Assembly (NCBI GenBank): GCA_020636325.1
Contig: JACJYC010000013.1
Coordinates: 163,031 to 227,030 of the forward strand
Source: Lewinellaceae bacterium
GTDB taxonomy: Bacteria > Bacteroidota > Bacteroidia > Chitinophagales > Saprospiraceae
Reading direction: 5' to 3'
DNA length: 64,000 bases
Part shown: piece by piece, positions 43,521 to 52,885 of the stretch
Layout: each line of letters opens with the position of its first letter
How positions within the stretch are numbered: position 1 is the stretch's first letter
Position numbers and translations under genes: made by a program
Notes under the pieces: generated by a model
What the model saw: the letters and a program-made list of their open reading frames with translations, nothing else
What the model was told of the DNA's origin: nothing
Database searches by the model: none

Positions 43521-46500
43521 TTATCCTGCGGCGGGCTCAACAAAATACATGTCAATTTTGCCTTTGTTCTTGGCCACCACCTTGCCGCGGTGGAGGCAAC
43601 GGAAGTTTTCTTTCACCAGTTCGCAGGTGGTTTGGCTGATGTTCACTTTTCCGGCCATGCCGCTGCTTTCCATCCGGGAGGCGATATTGACCGTATCGCC
43701 CCAGATATCGTAAGCGAATTTCTTGAATCCCACCACCCCGGCTACAACGGGACCGGAGTGGATCCCGATGCGGATCTCGAATGCATGCCGGCCGTTTCGT
43801 CTCTGCTGATCGGCGTAACGCCGCATAAAAGCCTGGATTTCCATGGCAGCGCTCACCATCAACACCGCATGGGACGGGTTGGGCATCGGCAGCCCGCAGG
43901 CGCACATGTAGCTGTCGCCGATGGTCTTGATCTTTTCAATGTGATAGCGGGTTACGATCTCGTCAAAAGCCTTGAAGAAGAAATCCACTTCGGCCACCAG
44001 CTCGGCAGCGGTCAGTTTTTCAGAAATGCCGGTAAAGTCCTTGAAATCGGTGAACATCACCGTGACGTTTTCAAAATATTTCGCTTCGGCATGCCCTTTT
44101 TGCTTCAACTCCTCGGCCACTTCGGCCGGCAGGATGTTGAGCAGCAGTTCTTCGCTGCGTTCTTTTTGCCGCTCCACTTCCCTTTTTTCCCGGATCACTT
44201 CCTCCGTCCTTTTTTCTACGGTCCGTTCCAGCAGTTTCTGGCGGGTTTTCAGGTCTCTTTCCCGGCTTCGGATGTAGTACCAGGCGGCGGTTGACAGGGT
44301 CGCGAAGTACAGGAGGTAAGCCCACCAGGTTCTCCACCACGGCGGCCGGATGGTGAATGCATAATGGAATTCGTCGCTCCAGTGGCCTTCGCTGTTCATG
44401 GCTTTGACCCTGAAGGTATAGCTTCCCGGCGGCAGGTTGCCGTAGGGGGCTTCGGTCCGGTTCGTCAGGGCGCTCCAATGCTCGTCTATTCCGTCCAGTT
44501 TGTATTGGTACTTGACCTTTTGGGGGCTTTTCAGGGTGATGCCGAGGAAATTGAAGGTCAGGTAGTTGTTGTTATAGGCCAGGGTCAGGTTGTCCGGGAC
44601 CGCATACCACGCGCTCAGGCTGTCAAACCGGAGGTTGTGTACCTTGACGCCGTTTCCCAGGATGATGCTGGTATCCTTGTTCCGCCCGAATCCGGTCCAG
44701 TCGATTTGCTCACTGAACAGATCGATCGAGGTCAGTTGAATATTGGGCGGTATGGTGTCGGGGAGTTCGCCTTCCGGATGCAGCACGGTGAGGCGTTCGA
44801 CGGTGCCGATCCAGATGGCGCCGTCTCCGGCCTGCGCCAGGCTGTTGCTTCTGCAACTGACGCCGAGAAAGCCGTCCTCATAGGTGTAGCTTTTAAAATA
44901 CAGCTCCCTTTCGCCGGTATTTTCATCGGGAAGGTCATTGATCAAACGGTTCAACCCGCTGTTGGTGCCGAACCAGAGCGTGCCGGATTTATCCTCCAAT
45001 ATGCTGACCACTTCGATGCCGGACAACCCTTGCTGCTCAGTAAAAATGGTAAAGGATTCGCCGTCGTATTGCACCGCACCGCCGTTGGTGGCCAGCCAGA
45101 TATTCCCGTCGCGATCTTCGGCAATCCCCCGGACCGTATTGGAAGGCAGTCCCGATCGGGTGTCAAATTGGGTAAATTGATGCCCGTCAAACCGCATTAC
45201 ACCCTGATCCAGGGATCCGAACCAGATGTTTCCGGCCCGGTCGGGAAAAATGCACAATGCGAACTCGAAAGGGAAGCTGTCGCTGCGCGGCAACTGCCGG
45301 ATGGATTTTCCATCATATGCGCATATGCCGCCGTCCGAGACGCCGGTCCAGATATTGCCGTTATGGTCTTCCGCTACGCAGTAAATGAAATTGCCGGTCA
45401 GGCCTTCCCGGGCGGTAAGGTAGGTGTAGGTGGAACCGTCGAATTTACCGATGCCGCCGCCCCAGGTCGCAAACCAGATATTCCCGAGGTAGTCCTCCGT
45501 TGTGCCCAGGACGAAATTGCGGCTGATGACGGTCCCGCTGGTGTAGTGCGTAAAGGATTTTCCATTGTATTTATTCACGCCGCCGCCATAGGTGGAGATC
45601 CAGATCTGATCGTTCCGGTCGACGCTGACCCCGTAGATCAGCTTGTTGCTTAGTCCGTCGTAGTCGTTGAAATGGGTAAACAATTTGCCTTCATACCGGA
45701 CAAGTCCGCCGCTGTTGGTGCCCATCCACAGGTTGCCGTAGCGGTCTTCCAGCAGGCAATTGATCGACCGGTAGCTCAATCCGTCCGCCTCGGTATAAAA
45801 AGTGAAGTGCGTTCCGTCGAATTTGGTCAGGCCTTCGCCGGTGCCGAACCAAAGGTTGCCCAACCGGTCTTCCAGGACGGCTTTCAGATAATTGTCTCCC
45901 AAACCCTCGGTTTTGGCGTACAAGCTGAACCGGCCGCCGTCGTATTGCAATGCGCCGCCATCCAGGCAGACAAACCATAGATTGCCCCGGCGATCCTCTT
46001 TTATGCCCGTTACATTTAAAAGCCGATCGGGATCCTTACTTTTGAATTGAACAAATCGCTCACCGTCATACCGGATGATATCGCCCCGGCTGGTGCCGAT
46101 CCATATATTTCCCATCCTGTCTTCGCCGAAGCTGAGGATCGACGTCCCGTCGTCGGCCAGGGGGAAATAGGTGAATTCCTTTTGATCGTAACGGATCACC
46201 CCGTTGATCAGGTTGATCCAGATATTGCCCGCGCGGTCTTCAAGCAGAGCCTCCCCAACGTTGCCGGTGAGGAGGGTATCGGAAAAATGGACAAAAGCCT
46301 TTCCGTCGAACCGGGTCAGTCCGCCCGAATCGTCCCCGATCCAGAGCCGGTTGTTCCGGTCGGTCAGTAATGCCCTGATGCGATTCGATTTCAATCCCTG
46401 TCCGGTCAGATAAGTGGAAAAGCGCTTGCCGTCGTACTGACTGAGGCCGCCTCCGGACGACCCGAACCAGAGGTTGCCGTTCTGGTCCTGCACCAGGGAA

Positions 46501-46934
46501 GTGATGAAATCGTTCTTCAGCCCCTGCAGCCTTTTAAAACAGGTGAAATTGTGGGAATTATGGTCCTTGCCGACGGCGTCCTTGGCAATGATCACGTCCG
46601 GTTTTCCGCAAGGGACGCTGGTGATGGCGGGGGAGAATAACCTCGGCGGTCCGGGGACGACCAGTTCGGTCACAGTCATAGGAATGACCTTCGGTTCGCC
46701 GGCGCGGGTTACATTGGTATTCGTCGGGACGACATCCAGCGGCCCCACCGGTATTTTCCGGAGCCTGGATTCGTCAACGGGAACGACCCTTGCAGTTGCC
46801 AGATCAAATGGCAGAACACGACCTTCAGCCCTGATCTTTTTGGGTGCAAAAGAGTTGGGAAGGGTTTGGTGGTCCCGGGCAGTACATCCGGCCACGACCA
46901 CCAGGGCTGCAATCAGATAACAATTTGGTTTCAA
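43521..46934 (-). CDS. Propeller-sensor adenylate/guanylate cyclase lipoprotein-like receptor
   Basis: 1137 aa. An N-terminal signal with a possible lipobox (VVAGC, Cys17). About fourteen Reg_prop units cover residues 130-720 (GNLWFGSSGGGLSQYDGKRF). A Y_Y_Y domain is at about 800-865, a membrane helix at about 872-893, and a signalling coiled coil ends in LLLNILPAEVAEELKQKG. The class III cyclase domain is at about 945-1130 (MFTDFKDFTGISE metal Asp; EKIKTIGD Lys and FAYDIWGD Asp, the adenine-selective pair). It converts an external signal into cyclic nucleotide, the same sensor class as the kinase at 35-38 kb. Confidence 0.92.
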   Translation of the reverse strand: MKPNCYLIAALVVVAGCTARDHQTLPNSFAPKKIRAEGRVLPFDLATARVVPVDESRLRKIPVGPLDVVPTNTNVTRAGEPKVIPMTVTELVVPGPPRLFSPAITSVPCGKPDVIIAKDAVGKDHNSHNFTCFKRLQGLKNDFITSLVQDQNGNLWFGSSGGGLSQYDGKRFSTYLTGQGLKSNRIRALLTDRNNRLWIGDDSGGLTRFDGKAFVHFSDTLLTGNVGEALLEDRAGNIWINLINGVIRYDQKEFTYFPLADDGTSILSFGEDRMGNIWIGTSRGDIIRYDGERFVQFKSKDPDRLLNVTGIKEDRRGNLWFVCLDGGALQYDGGRFSLYAKTEGLGDNYLKAVLEDRLGNLWFGTGEGLTKFDGTHFTFYTEADGLSYRSINCLLEDRYGNLWMGTNSGGLVRYEGKLFTHFNDYDGLSNKLIYGVSVDRNDQIWISTYGGGVNKYNGKSFTHYTSGTVISRNFVLGTTEDYLGNIWFATWGGGIGKFDGSTYTYLTAREGLTGNFIYCVAEDHNGNIWTGVSDGGICAYDGKSIRQLPRSDSFPFEFALCIFPDRAGNIWFGSLDQGVMRFDGHQFTQFDTRSGLPSNTVRGIAEDRDGNIWLATNGGAVQYDGESFTIFTEQQGLSGIEVVSILEDKSGTLWFGTNSGLNRLINDLPDENTGERELYFKSYTYEDGFLGVSCRSNSLAQAGDGAIWIGTVERLTVLHPEGELPDTIPPNIQLTSIDLFSEQIDWTGFGRNKDTSIILGNGVKVHNLRFDSLSAWYAVPDNLTLAYNNNYLTFNFLGITLKSPQKVKYQYKLDGIDEHWSALTNRTEAPYGNLPPGSYTFRVKAMNSEGHWSDEFHYAFTIRPPWWRTWWAYLLYFATLSTAAWYYIRSRERDLKTRQKLLERTVEKRTEEVIREKREVERQKERSEELLLNILPAEVAEELKQKGHAEAKYFENVTVMFTDFKDFTGISEKLTAAELVAEVDFFFKAFDEIVTRYHIEKIKTIGDSYMCACGLPMPNPSHAVLMVSAAMEIQAFMRRYADQQRRNGRHAFEIRIGIHSGPVVAGVVGFKKFAYDIWGDTVNIASRMESSGMAGKVNISQTTCELVKENFRCLHRGKVVAKNKGKIDMYFVEPAAG

Positions 46935-47133
46935 TCCGTTGTAATGAGTTTAGGCTACGGGCGTAAACCGATGGAAAAATAATGAAGCCGGCGCTGAAAA
47001 CCAAATATTTCTGCGGTTATGATCGGGTGTCTGCCCGTCAGGGCGCCTTCAATTTAGCTACCCGCCAAATGGTTTTCTCCTTATATTTCAGCCGGAAACC
47101 GAATAATCTGCTCGAATAAAAAATCAGATCATC

Positions 47134-47718
47134 ATGACCAAAGGAAGAATGGAAGCCTTCAGCGACGGCGTGTTGGCCATTATCATCACCATCATGGTGC
47201 TGGAGATGAAGCCCCCGCACGGCGCCACCATGGAAGAGCTCAGGCCGCTGTACCCCAAATTTCTGAGTTACGTGCTCAGCTTCGTGTTCCTGGGCATCTA
47301 CTGGAACAATCACCACCATATGCTGCAAGCCGTCAAACGGGTGAACGGCCGCATCCTGTGGGCCAATATGCACCTGTTGTTCTGGTTGTCGCTGGTGCCG
47401 TTTACCACAGCGTGGATGGGCGAGAACCATTTCGCTTCATTGCCGGTGGCCTTGTACGGTGTCGATCTGCTGCTGTCCGGAACGGCTTATTATATCCTGT
47501 CCCGGGTGCTGATCGTGCATCACGGTAAGGATTCCACGCTGGCCAGGGCGGTAGGCCGCGACATCAAGGGGATTATTTCCGCCGTGGTTTATGCCGTCAG
47601 CATTCCAATGGCGTTTATCAACCCTATGATCGCCTGCACCCTGTTTGTGGTCGTCGCCATCATGTGGCTGATCCCGGACAAGCGGATCGAAAAGGTGCTG
47701 ATGTCAGGAGAGAATTAA
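47134..47718 (+). CDS. TMEM175/DUF1211-family membrane protein (putative K+ channel)
   Basis: 194 aa, six hydrophobic segments. The family filter motif is at the start: RMEAFSDGVLAIIITIMVLE (residues 5-24, FSD core). FVFLGIYWNNHHHMLQAVKR and NMHLLFWLSLVPFTTAWMGE follow. Bacterial members form tetrameric potassium-leak channels. It is a single gene; upstream 46935-47133 holds no clear promoter apart from a TATATTTC near-match. Confidence 0.9.
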   Translation: MTKGRMEAFSDGVLAIIITIMVLEMKPPHGATMEELRPLYPKFLSYVLSFVFLGIYWNNHHHMLQAVKRVNGRILWANMHLLFWLSLVPFTTAWMGENHFASLPVALYGVDLLLSGTAYYILSRVLIVHHGKDSTLARAVGRDIKGIISAVVYAVSIPMAFINPMIACTLFVVVAIMWLIPDKRIEKVLMSGEN

Positions 47719-47763
47719 AGGGTATGGTTTCATTGGTCAACGGCTGGATCACATGAGTCAGCG

Positions 47764-48034
47764 CCGGCAACATTTGTGCCGGTCGATTCCGAATCGGCGC
47801 CTTTAAAAATGCCTGGAATAGATTTCAATAGACGTTTCAAATCTTCATATGCCGGCCCTACAGGCCGGTGGCTTACGCCGTTGCCGGGGCGCTACGGATA
47901 TGGCGATCCTAAAGGACCGCTGTACTGGACAGCTCAATCAGGGGAAAGGGATCGGTTTTGTTACACGAAAGGGCCATTGTAAGCCCCCATCCAAGGTCAC
48001 TTACGACTTACAACTAATGACTTACAACTTACAA
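47764..48034 (+). repeat. Dispersed REP-like element, copy A, with AGTCGTA-type heptamers
   Basis: 47764-47983 closely matches, in reverse orientation, 56157-56397. The core is a hairpin CCGGCC-CTACA-GGCCGG (47852-47868) followed by GTGGCTTACG and GGCGATCCTAA. At 48000-48034 five 7-mers (CTTACGA/CTTACAA) read AGTCGTA-type on the minus strand, 6 nt beyond the aminotransferase stop. This accounts for the whole gap 47719-48040. Confidence 0.82.
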
Positions 48035-48040
48035 CAAGCC

Positions 48041-49186
48041 TCATCCCAACCTCGCCAATCGCCGGGCGCCTTCCGCCAGAATTTCCTCATCCTTGGCGAA
48101 GCATAGCCGGATGATGCGTTCATCCATCCCGTTGGAGTAGAAAACGGATACCGGGATGGCCGCCACGCCGTACTCAATCGTCAGCCGCCGGGCGAATCCG
48201 GTATCGGGTTCGTCGCTGAGGTGGCCGTAGCTGAACAACTGAAAATAAGTGCCTTCACAGGTCAGCGGCTTCAGGGCGGATTCCTGCATCGCGTTGCTGA
48301 AAAAATCGCGTTTGCGCCGGTAGAATTCGGGCAACTGCAGGTATTCCTCCGGATCTTCCAGAAACTCGGCCAGGGCCCACTGCATGGGGGTATTCACGGA
48401 AAAGACGTTGAACTGGTGCACCTTCCGGAACTCCCTCGTCAGCAGGGGCGGCGCAATGCAATAGCCGATCTTCCAACCGGTATTGTGGAAGGTCTTGCCA
48501 AACGAATAGACCGCAAAACTGCGATCGCGCAGCCCGGGATGGCTCAGGACGCCGGTATGCCGCCTTCCGTCGTAGATAAGGTGTTCGTACACTTCGTCGC
48601 TCAGTACCAGGATATCGGTCCCTTCCAATAAATTGGCCAGGGCCGCCATATCTGCCGCATCCAGGGTTTTTCCCGTCGGATTATGGGGCGTATTGATGAT
48701 CACCATCCTGGTTTTCGGCGTAATAAGCCGACCGAAATCCGCCCAGTTTACCCGGTAATCCGGTGGGCGGGTCTCATAAACGACCGGTACGCCGCCGTTC
48801 ACCTCTACGGACGGGCGATAGGAGTCATAGGCCGGTTCAATGAGGATCACCTCATCCCCCGGACGGATCACGGTTGAAATAGCGGTGAACAACCCCTGGG
48901 TAGCCCCGGCCAGGACGGTAATTTCCTCATCCGGATCCAGGGATATGCCATGCGTACGGTTGTACTTTTCAGCCAGGATCTTGCGAAGGGCCGGCAAACC
49001 CGCCATCGGCGCGTACTGGTTATATCCCTTTTCCATATACCGGCTGACCAGGTTGATCAACTTCGGCGAGGAAGAATAACTCGGAAAACCCTGCGCGAGG
49101 TTGATGGCGCCGTATTCGGCCGCGAGCGCCGACATGACCGTGAAAATGGTCGTGCCGGTATTGGGTAGCTTGGAATCGAATTTCAT
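48041..49186 (-). CDS. PLP-dependent class I/II aminotransferase (methionine/kynurenine type)
   Basis: 381 aa, fold type I. Visible motifs are NLAQGFPSYSSSP near residue 30, GATQGLFTAISTVI, NTPHNPTGKTL, DEVYEHLIYDG and the PLP-lysine block YSFGKTFHNTGWKIGYC. The set matches YbdL-type methionine aminotransferase/kynurenine-oxoglutarate transaminase. Its ATG overlaps the end of the PCD gene by 4 bp. Confidence 0.92.
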   Translation of the reverse strand: MKFDSKLPNTGTTIFTVMSALAAEYGAINLAQGFPSYSSSPKLINLVSRYMEKGYNQYAPMAGLPALRKILAEKYNRTHGISLDPDEEITVLAGATQGLFTAISTVIRPGDEVILIEPAYDSYRPSVEVNGGVPVVYETRPPDYRVNWADFGRLITPKTRMVIINTPHNPTGKTLDAADMAALANLLEGTDILVLSDEVYEHLIYDGRRHTGVLSHPGLRDRSFAVYSFGKTFHNTGWKIGYCIAPPLLTREFRKVHQFNVFSVNTPMQWALAEFLEDPEEYLQLPEFYRRKRDFFSNAMQESALKPLTCEGTYFQLFSYGHLSDEPDTGFARRLTIEYGVAAIPVSVFYSNGMDERIIRLCFAKDEEILAEGARRLARLG

Positions 49187-49431
49187 GCCTGTTGATAGCG
49201 GGAAAAGATCTTGTCAATCGCGGCAGCCAGTTTGCGGTCCCTTTCGGTGACCGTGTTGCCGGCATCGTGCGTATTCAGGTGAATTTCCACGGTGTTCCAC
49301 ACATTGCTCCAATTGGGGTGGTGGTTCATCTTTTCGGCGGCAAAGGCCACTTCGGTCATAAAGGCGAACGCTTCTGTGAAGTTATTGAATTTGAATACGG
49401 CATTGAGTTGGTTGTTGGATTCTGTCCACAT
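49183..49431 (-). CDS. 4a-hydroxytetrahydrobiopterin dehydratase (PCD/DCoH)
   Basis: 82 aa; recycles the pterin cofactor of aromatic amino acid hydroxylases. The active-site motif is EKMNHHPNWSNVWNTVEI (His-His-Pro, about residues 33-50), and the C-terminal THDAGNTVTERDRKLA stretch adds the third His. No phenylalanine hydroxylase is adjacent. Translationally coupled to the aminotransferase (ATGA-type overlap), which hints at aromatic amino acid turnover. Confidence 0.93.
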   Translation of the reverse strand: MWTESNNQLNAVFKFNNFTEAFAFMTEVAFAAEKMNHHPNWSNVWNTVEIHLNTHDAGNTVTERDRKLAAAIDKIFSRYQQA

Positions 49432-49440
49432 GGTATTCGG

Positions 49441-49848
49441 TTATTTCATCAGGGTTATTGTTTTGATTTCTTTCACCGAATTTAATTTTACGTCGTTCGT
49501 TAAAAAGGAATCGCAGGAATTTACCAAGGCTGCAGCTATTTGAAGTGCATCCATTCCTTTGAGAAAAGGATACTTTGCGCGAAGTTGATAGGATTTTCTG
49601 GCGATTTCCTGGTTAATATCCAGGATTTGGATGCCTAGCTTGCGTAGAAATTGTTCGAATTTCAAAATAATATCAGGCCGGCCGGCTTTTTCAGGGCCAA
49701 CTCCGAACTTTGCAAGCTTTACCACGCTGGATATCAATGAATCATTATTGGTAACGTATTCAAGAAATAAATCCTTTACAGGGTGGGAAAATTCCGGATG
49801 TTCTTCAATCAGGTAGATGAACGGCGCAGTGTCAATGAAAATTCTCAT
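49441..49848 (-). CDS. PIN-domain toxin (VapC-like)
   Basis: 135 aa, a single PIN ribonuclease domain. The first acidic residue is in MRIFIDTAPFIYLIEE (D6), with others in FLKGMDALQIAAALV and SFLTNDVKL. The acidic quartet typical of VapC seems complete. The gene is clearly more AT-rich than its neighbours, which fits acquisition by transfer. The antitoxin gene lies 28 bp upstream on the same strand. Confidence 0.85.
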   Translation of the reverse strand: MRIFIDTAPFIYLIEEHPEFSHPVKDLFLEYVTNNDSLISSVVKLAKFGVGPEKAGRPDIILKFEQFLRKLGIQILDINQEIARKSYQLRAKYPFLKGMDALQIAAALVNSCDSFLTNDVKLNSVKEIKTITLMK

Positions 49849-49876
49849 TAAGGCAAATGGTTCTTTGATTCAAGAA

Positions 49877-50077
49877 TTACCGATCCTCTCTCAGGTTGGT
49901 TATATATGATTGGGGGTCAATATCCCAAATTCCTTTTCCGATCCCAGTTACTTCATCAAGAATATTTTCAACTCTTTTTTTTAAGTTGATTTTATACAAT
50001 ACGACTTGAAGTAATGCTTCGAGCTCGGAATAATCGAGTTGATCGATATCTTTGATTATTGTCTCGATTTTCGCCAT
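49877..50077 (-). CDS. Putative antitoxin of the PIN toxin
   Basis: 66 aa from ATG 50077: MAKIETIIKDIDQLDYSELE, then RVENILDEVTGIGKGIWD, all helical and acidic, with an end NLREDR. I recognise no DNA-binding fold with certainty. The -7 box at 50097-50104 lies downstream of the longer frame's start (50107), so the short start is right. Position before a PIN gene and AT-rich composition support the antitoxin role. Confidence 0.72.
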   Translation of the reverse strand: MAKIETIIKDIDQLDYSELEALLQVVLYKINLKKRVENILDEVTGIGKGIWDIDPQSYITNLREDR

Positions 50078-50096
50078 TTTAACTGAATGTTTGTAA

Positions 50097-50104
50097 CAAA
50101 TATA
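50097..50104 (-). promoter_or_regulatory. -7 box of the toxin-antitoxin operon
   Basis: TATATTTG on the minus strand, 19 nt before the antitoxin ATG, predicts a leader of only about 10-15 nt. Confidence 0.55.
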
Positions 50105-50280
50105 CAAAAATTGAAGGAACTATGTTCCAGACTATGCTGAAATCGGTTCATATGCATAGCAAACCTGAAGAAGCATAAAAAGTCCCGGCCTGCCGATGCG
50201 TTGATTTGTAATTGCACATAAAACAAATCCACAAATCACCAAGCACGAAGTACGTGACCGAAGGGAATAATCCGCAAATC

Positions 50281-50396
50281 AAGCTCCGGCGGCCGACTCT
50301 GTCAGACATAGGCGACTTCGTCGTCCGGAGACCGAAGAGCCCAAAGCGCGAAGGCGGCAAACCCACAAATCAACAAATCAACGCATCAACAAATCA
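50281..50396 (-). repeat. Dispersed GC-rich repeat copy 2 and TTGATTTG array at an M1-peptidase stop codon
   Basis: 50281-50365 is the inverted relative of the block at 26345-26425. 50362-50396 reads, on the minus strand, TTGATTTG TTGATGCG TTGATTTG TTGATTTG; the TGA stop of the peptidase (50394-50396) lies within the first unit. The rest of 50078-50393 shows only a further TTGATTTG-like element near 50202. Confidence 0.75.
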
Positions 50397-52763
50397 AGGT
50401 TTGATCACCCCCTTATTCGCCTTCTGCATCGGGTTCGGCTGTTCCGCCTGTTTGTGCGACTTGAACACCTGGAACCGGCTCGGCAATTGCCGTACCGGCC
50501 AGTTGTTGTTGCTCTCGTCAATGTCGGCGGTTTCCTTATAGGGGTCCAGGCGGATGGCCTTCACTTCCTTATCCTTGACAAACACCTTGCTGAAGCGGCT
50601 CTCATTCTTTCGCCAGATCTCGGCCGGAATGCGCTGGATCTCTTTGGTACCGTCCTCGAAGGTCCACTCCAGGATAACGGGCATCACCAGTCCGCCCTTG
50701 TTGCTGAAAAAGAGTTCGTAGTAATTGTTGTCGCCGTACAGTTTTTTCTTTTCGTCCTTGCTGTAGGTCTGGTCGTACAGGTGAAAGGTGGTGGTCTGCA
50801 CGGAGTCGGCGGTTTCCCAGGGTTTATAGTCGTTGTAGAAATCCCGGAGCGACGGGTCCTGGTCGACAGCAAACTTCATACCCTCTTCCCGGTTCCTGAT
50901 CCTGGAGATATCGTCAAAGGGCTTTTCGACCTTGTGGGTTTGGGTATAATCCTGTTTTTCCGGATCGTTCTCCAGGTCGACCTTGAACCACTTGATGCTG
51001 TCGAGCGAAATATCAACGGCATCTGTTCCGTAGAACCAGCCGCGCCAGAACCAGTCGAGGTCCACGCCGCTGGCGTCTTCCATGGTCCGGAAAAAGTCGG
51101 CGGGTGTGGGGTGTTTGAATGCCCATCGCCGGCAGTATTCCTGGAAGGCGAAGTCGAACAGTTCGCGCCCCATCACCGTCTCGCGGAGGATATTCAGCGC
51201 GGTGGCCGGTTTGCGGTAGGCGTTGGCAAAAAAGTCCTTGATGTTGTCGCTGTTGGTCATGATGGGCTCCAACTGGTCTTTCGGCAATTTCATATAATCC
51301 ACGATTGAAACGGCCGGCCCGAACCAAGACTGGTAGTTGTTGTCAAAATCGCTTTCGGCCAGGAATTGGACATAGCTGTTGAGCCCTTCATCAAACCAGC
51401 TCCACTGGCGTTCGTCGCTGTTGATGACCATGGGGAAATAGTTGTGGCCGACCTCGTGGGTGATGACGGATATGGCCGAATTCTTGGCCGCTTCCGAATA
51501 GGTGCCGTCTTTTTCCGCCCGGCCCGGGTTGAAGCAGATCATCGGATATTCCATGCCGTTGGCCGCTTCCACAGAGATCGCCGAAGGATACGGGAAAGGA
51601 ATGGTGAATTTGGAATAACTTTTCAGCGTATGCGCCACCGTTTTGGTGGAATATTTCCGGTAGATCGGGTAGGCTTCCTTGCCGTAATAGCTCATGCACA
51701 TCACTTTTTTGCCTTCGGAGGTGATGTGCGGCATAGCGTCCCAGATGAATTTCCGGCTGGCGGTCCAGGCAAAATCCCGTACGTTCTCGGCTTTGTAGAT
51801 CCAGGTTTTGGTTTCCCTGGTCTTCGGCTTTTTCTCGGTCTGTTTCGCCTCATCCAGGGTCACGATCTCGACCGGTTCCGCGGCGTTGCGGGCTTGTTGC
51901 CAGCGTTGCAACTGCGCCGGGGTCAGCAAGGTCGCGTAATTGAGGCATTCTCCCGTCGATCCGACCACGTGATCCGAAGGCAGGGTCATTTTCACCAGAA
52001 AATTGCCGAAGGTCAGCGCGAATTCTCCGCGGCCGGTGAACTGCTTGTTCTGCCAACCCTCAAAATCGCTGTACACGCAGAGCCGCGGGTACCATTGGGT
52101 GACGGTGTACAGGTAGTTGCCGTCCTCGGGGAAATATTCGTAGCCGCCGCGAGCCAGATTGGTGGCGCTGCCGGTCTGTACCTGTCCGATATCCACCCGG
52201 TTGACCATGTAGTAATGCCACTTCACGCGGAAGGAGAAACTCATCCCCGGTTTGAGCGGTTCCGGGAGGTCCACGCGCATCATGGTCTGGTTGACGGTGT
52301 AGTGCAGCGCCGTACCGTTGGCATCCGTTACGGATTCGATCTTGTCGCCGTATTTCTCTTTTTCGCGCCAGGATTCCAGTCCGCGCATTTCCAATTCGCT
52401 CATCGCGGGTTTGATTTCACTGGGGTCGAAATACTGGTTGTCGCTTTTCGTGGAGTGCTGATTTTCGTCCAGTTGCAACCAGAGATACCGCAGGGTATTC
52501 GGCGATTGGTTGTAGTAGGTGATCAGCTCTTCGCCGTCCAGCCGCTGTTCGTCCGTGTTCAGGCTGCAGTCGATGTCGTAATCGGCCCGCTGCTGCCAGT
52601 AATCCGGGCCGGGCGCGCCGTCCATGCCCCGGTACTCGTTCGGGCCGGGCAGCATCGACCCCAATTGTTCGAATTTGTTGGCGTGGTCGGCATTCTGTCC
52701 GAAAGTGCAAATGCTCCCCAAAAGCAGGGCTGCAGTCGTGAGTGTGGTGATTCTATTGAACAT
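50394..52763 (-). CDS. M1-family metallopeptidase 2
   Basis: 789 aa, secreted (signal peptide 1-22). Zinc site H436-E437-V-G-H440-N with the third ligand Glu in WSWFDEGLNSYVQF. NGMEYPMICFNPG replaces the usual GxMEN motif. Distant paralog of the 621-aa peptidase 7 kb away; both share the N-terminal GAPGPDYWQQRADYDIDCSL-like block and the DLDWFWRGWFYGTDAVD end motif. The extra 170 residues lie in the central and C-terminal regions. Role: periplasmic or surface peptide breakdown. Confidence 0.9.
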   Translation of the reverse strand: MFNRITTLTTAALLLGSICTFGQNADHANKFEQLGSMLPGPNEYRGMDGAPGPDYWQQRADYDIDCSLNTDEQRLDGEELITYYNQSPNTLRYLWLQLDENQHSTKSDNQYFDPSEIKPAMSELEMRGLESWREKEKYGDKIESVTDANGTALHYTVNQTMMRVDLPEPLKPGMSFSFRVKWHYYMVNRVDIGQVQTGSATNLARGGYEYFPEDGNYLYTVTQWYPRLCVYSDFEGWQNKQFTGRGEFALTFGNFLVKMTLPSDHVVGSTGECLNYATLLTPAQLQRWQQARNAAEPVEIVTLDEAKQTEKKPKTRETKTWIYKAENVRDFAWTASRKFIWDAMPHITSEGKKVMCMSYYGKEAYPIYRKYSTKTVAHTLKSYSKFTIPFPYPSAISVEAANGMEYPMICFNPGRAEKDGTYSEAAKNSAISVITHEVGHNYFPMVINSDERQWSWFDEGLNSYVQFLAESDFDNNYQSWFGPAVSIVDYMKLPKDQLEPIMTNSDNIKDFFANAYRKPATALNILRETVMGRELFDFAFQEYCRRWAFKHPTPADFFRTMEDASGVDLDWFWRGWFYGTDAVDISLDSIKWFKVDLENDPEKQDYTQTHKVEKPFDDISRIRNREEGMKFAVDQDPSLRDFYNDYKPWETADSVQTTTFHLYDQTYSKDEKKKLYGDNNYYELFFSNKGGLVMPVILEWTFEDGTKEIQRIPAEIWRKNESRFSKVFVKDKEVKAIRLDPYKETADIDESNNNWPVRQLPSRFQVFKSHKQAEQPNPMQKANKGVIKP

Positions 52764-52805
52764 GATGCAATTTTTTCTCTGTTTTTCCGGCTTCCCTAGT
52801 AGCCT

Positions 52806-52879
52806 AAAGACGCAAAGTTTTAATTTTCAACAAGCTGCGCGTGCTGAAAATTCTTTTGACACAAAATTCTGAACGGTCC
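52806..52879 (-). repeat. Dispersed 75-bp hairpin repeat, copy 2
   Basis: Partner of 30616-30691, same orientation. Stem 52824-52832 with 52842-52850; one pair is changed on both sides relative to copy 1 (T-A to C-G), and another forms G-U only on the minus strand. Confidence 0.8.
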
Positions 52880-52885
52880 CGAAAT

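Noticed and set aside
47776..47982. 68-codon ORF in the intergenic region before the aminotransferase
   Set aside because: It is the reading of the dispersed REP-like element; the partner copy at 56157-56397 gives a similar frame only because the DNA is repeated.
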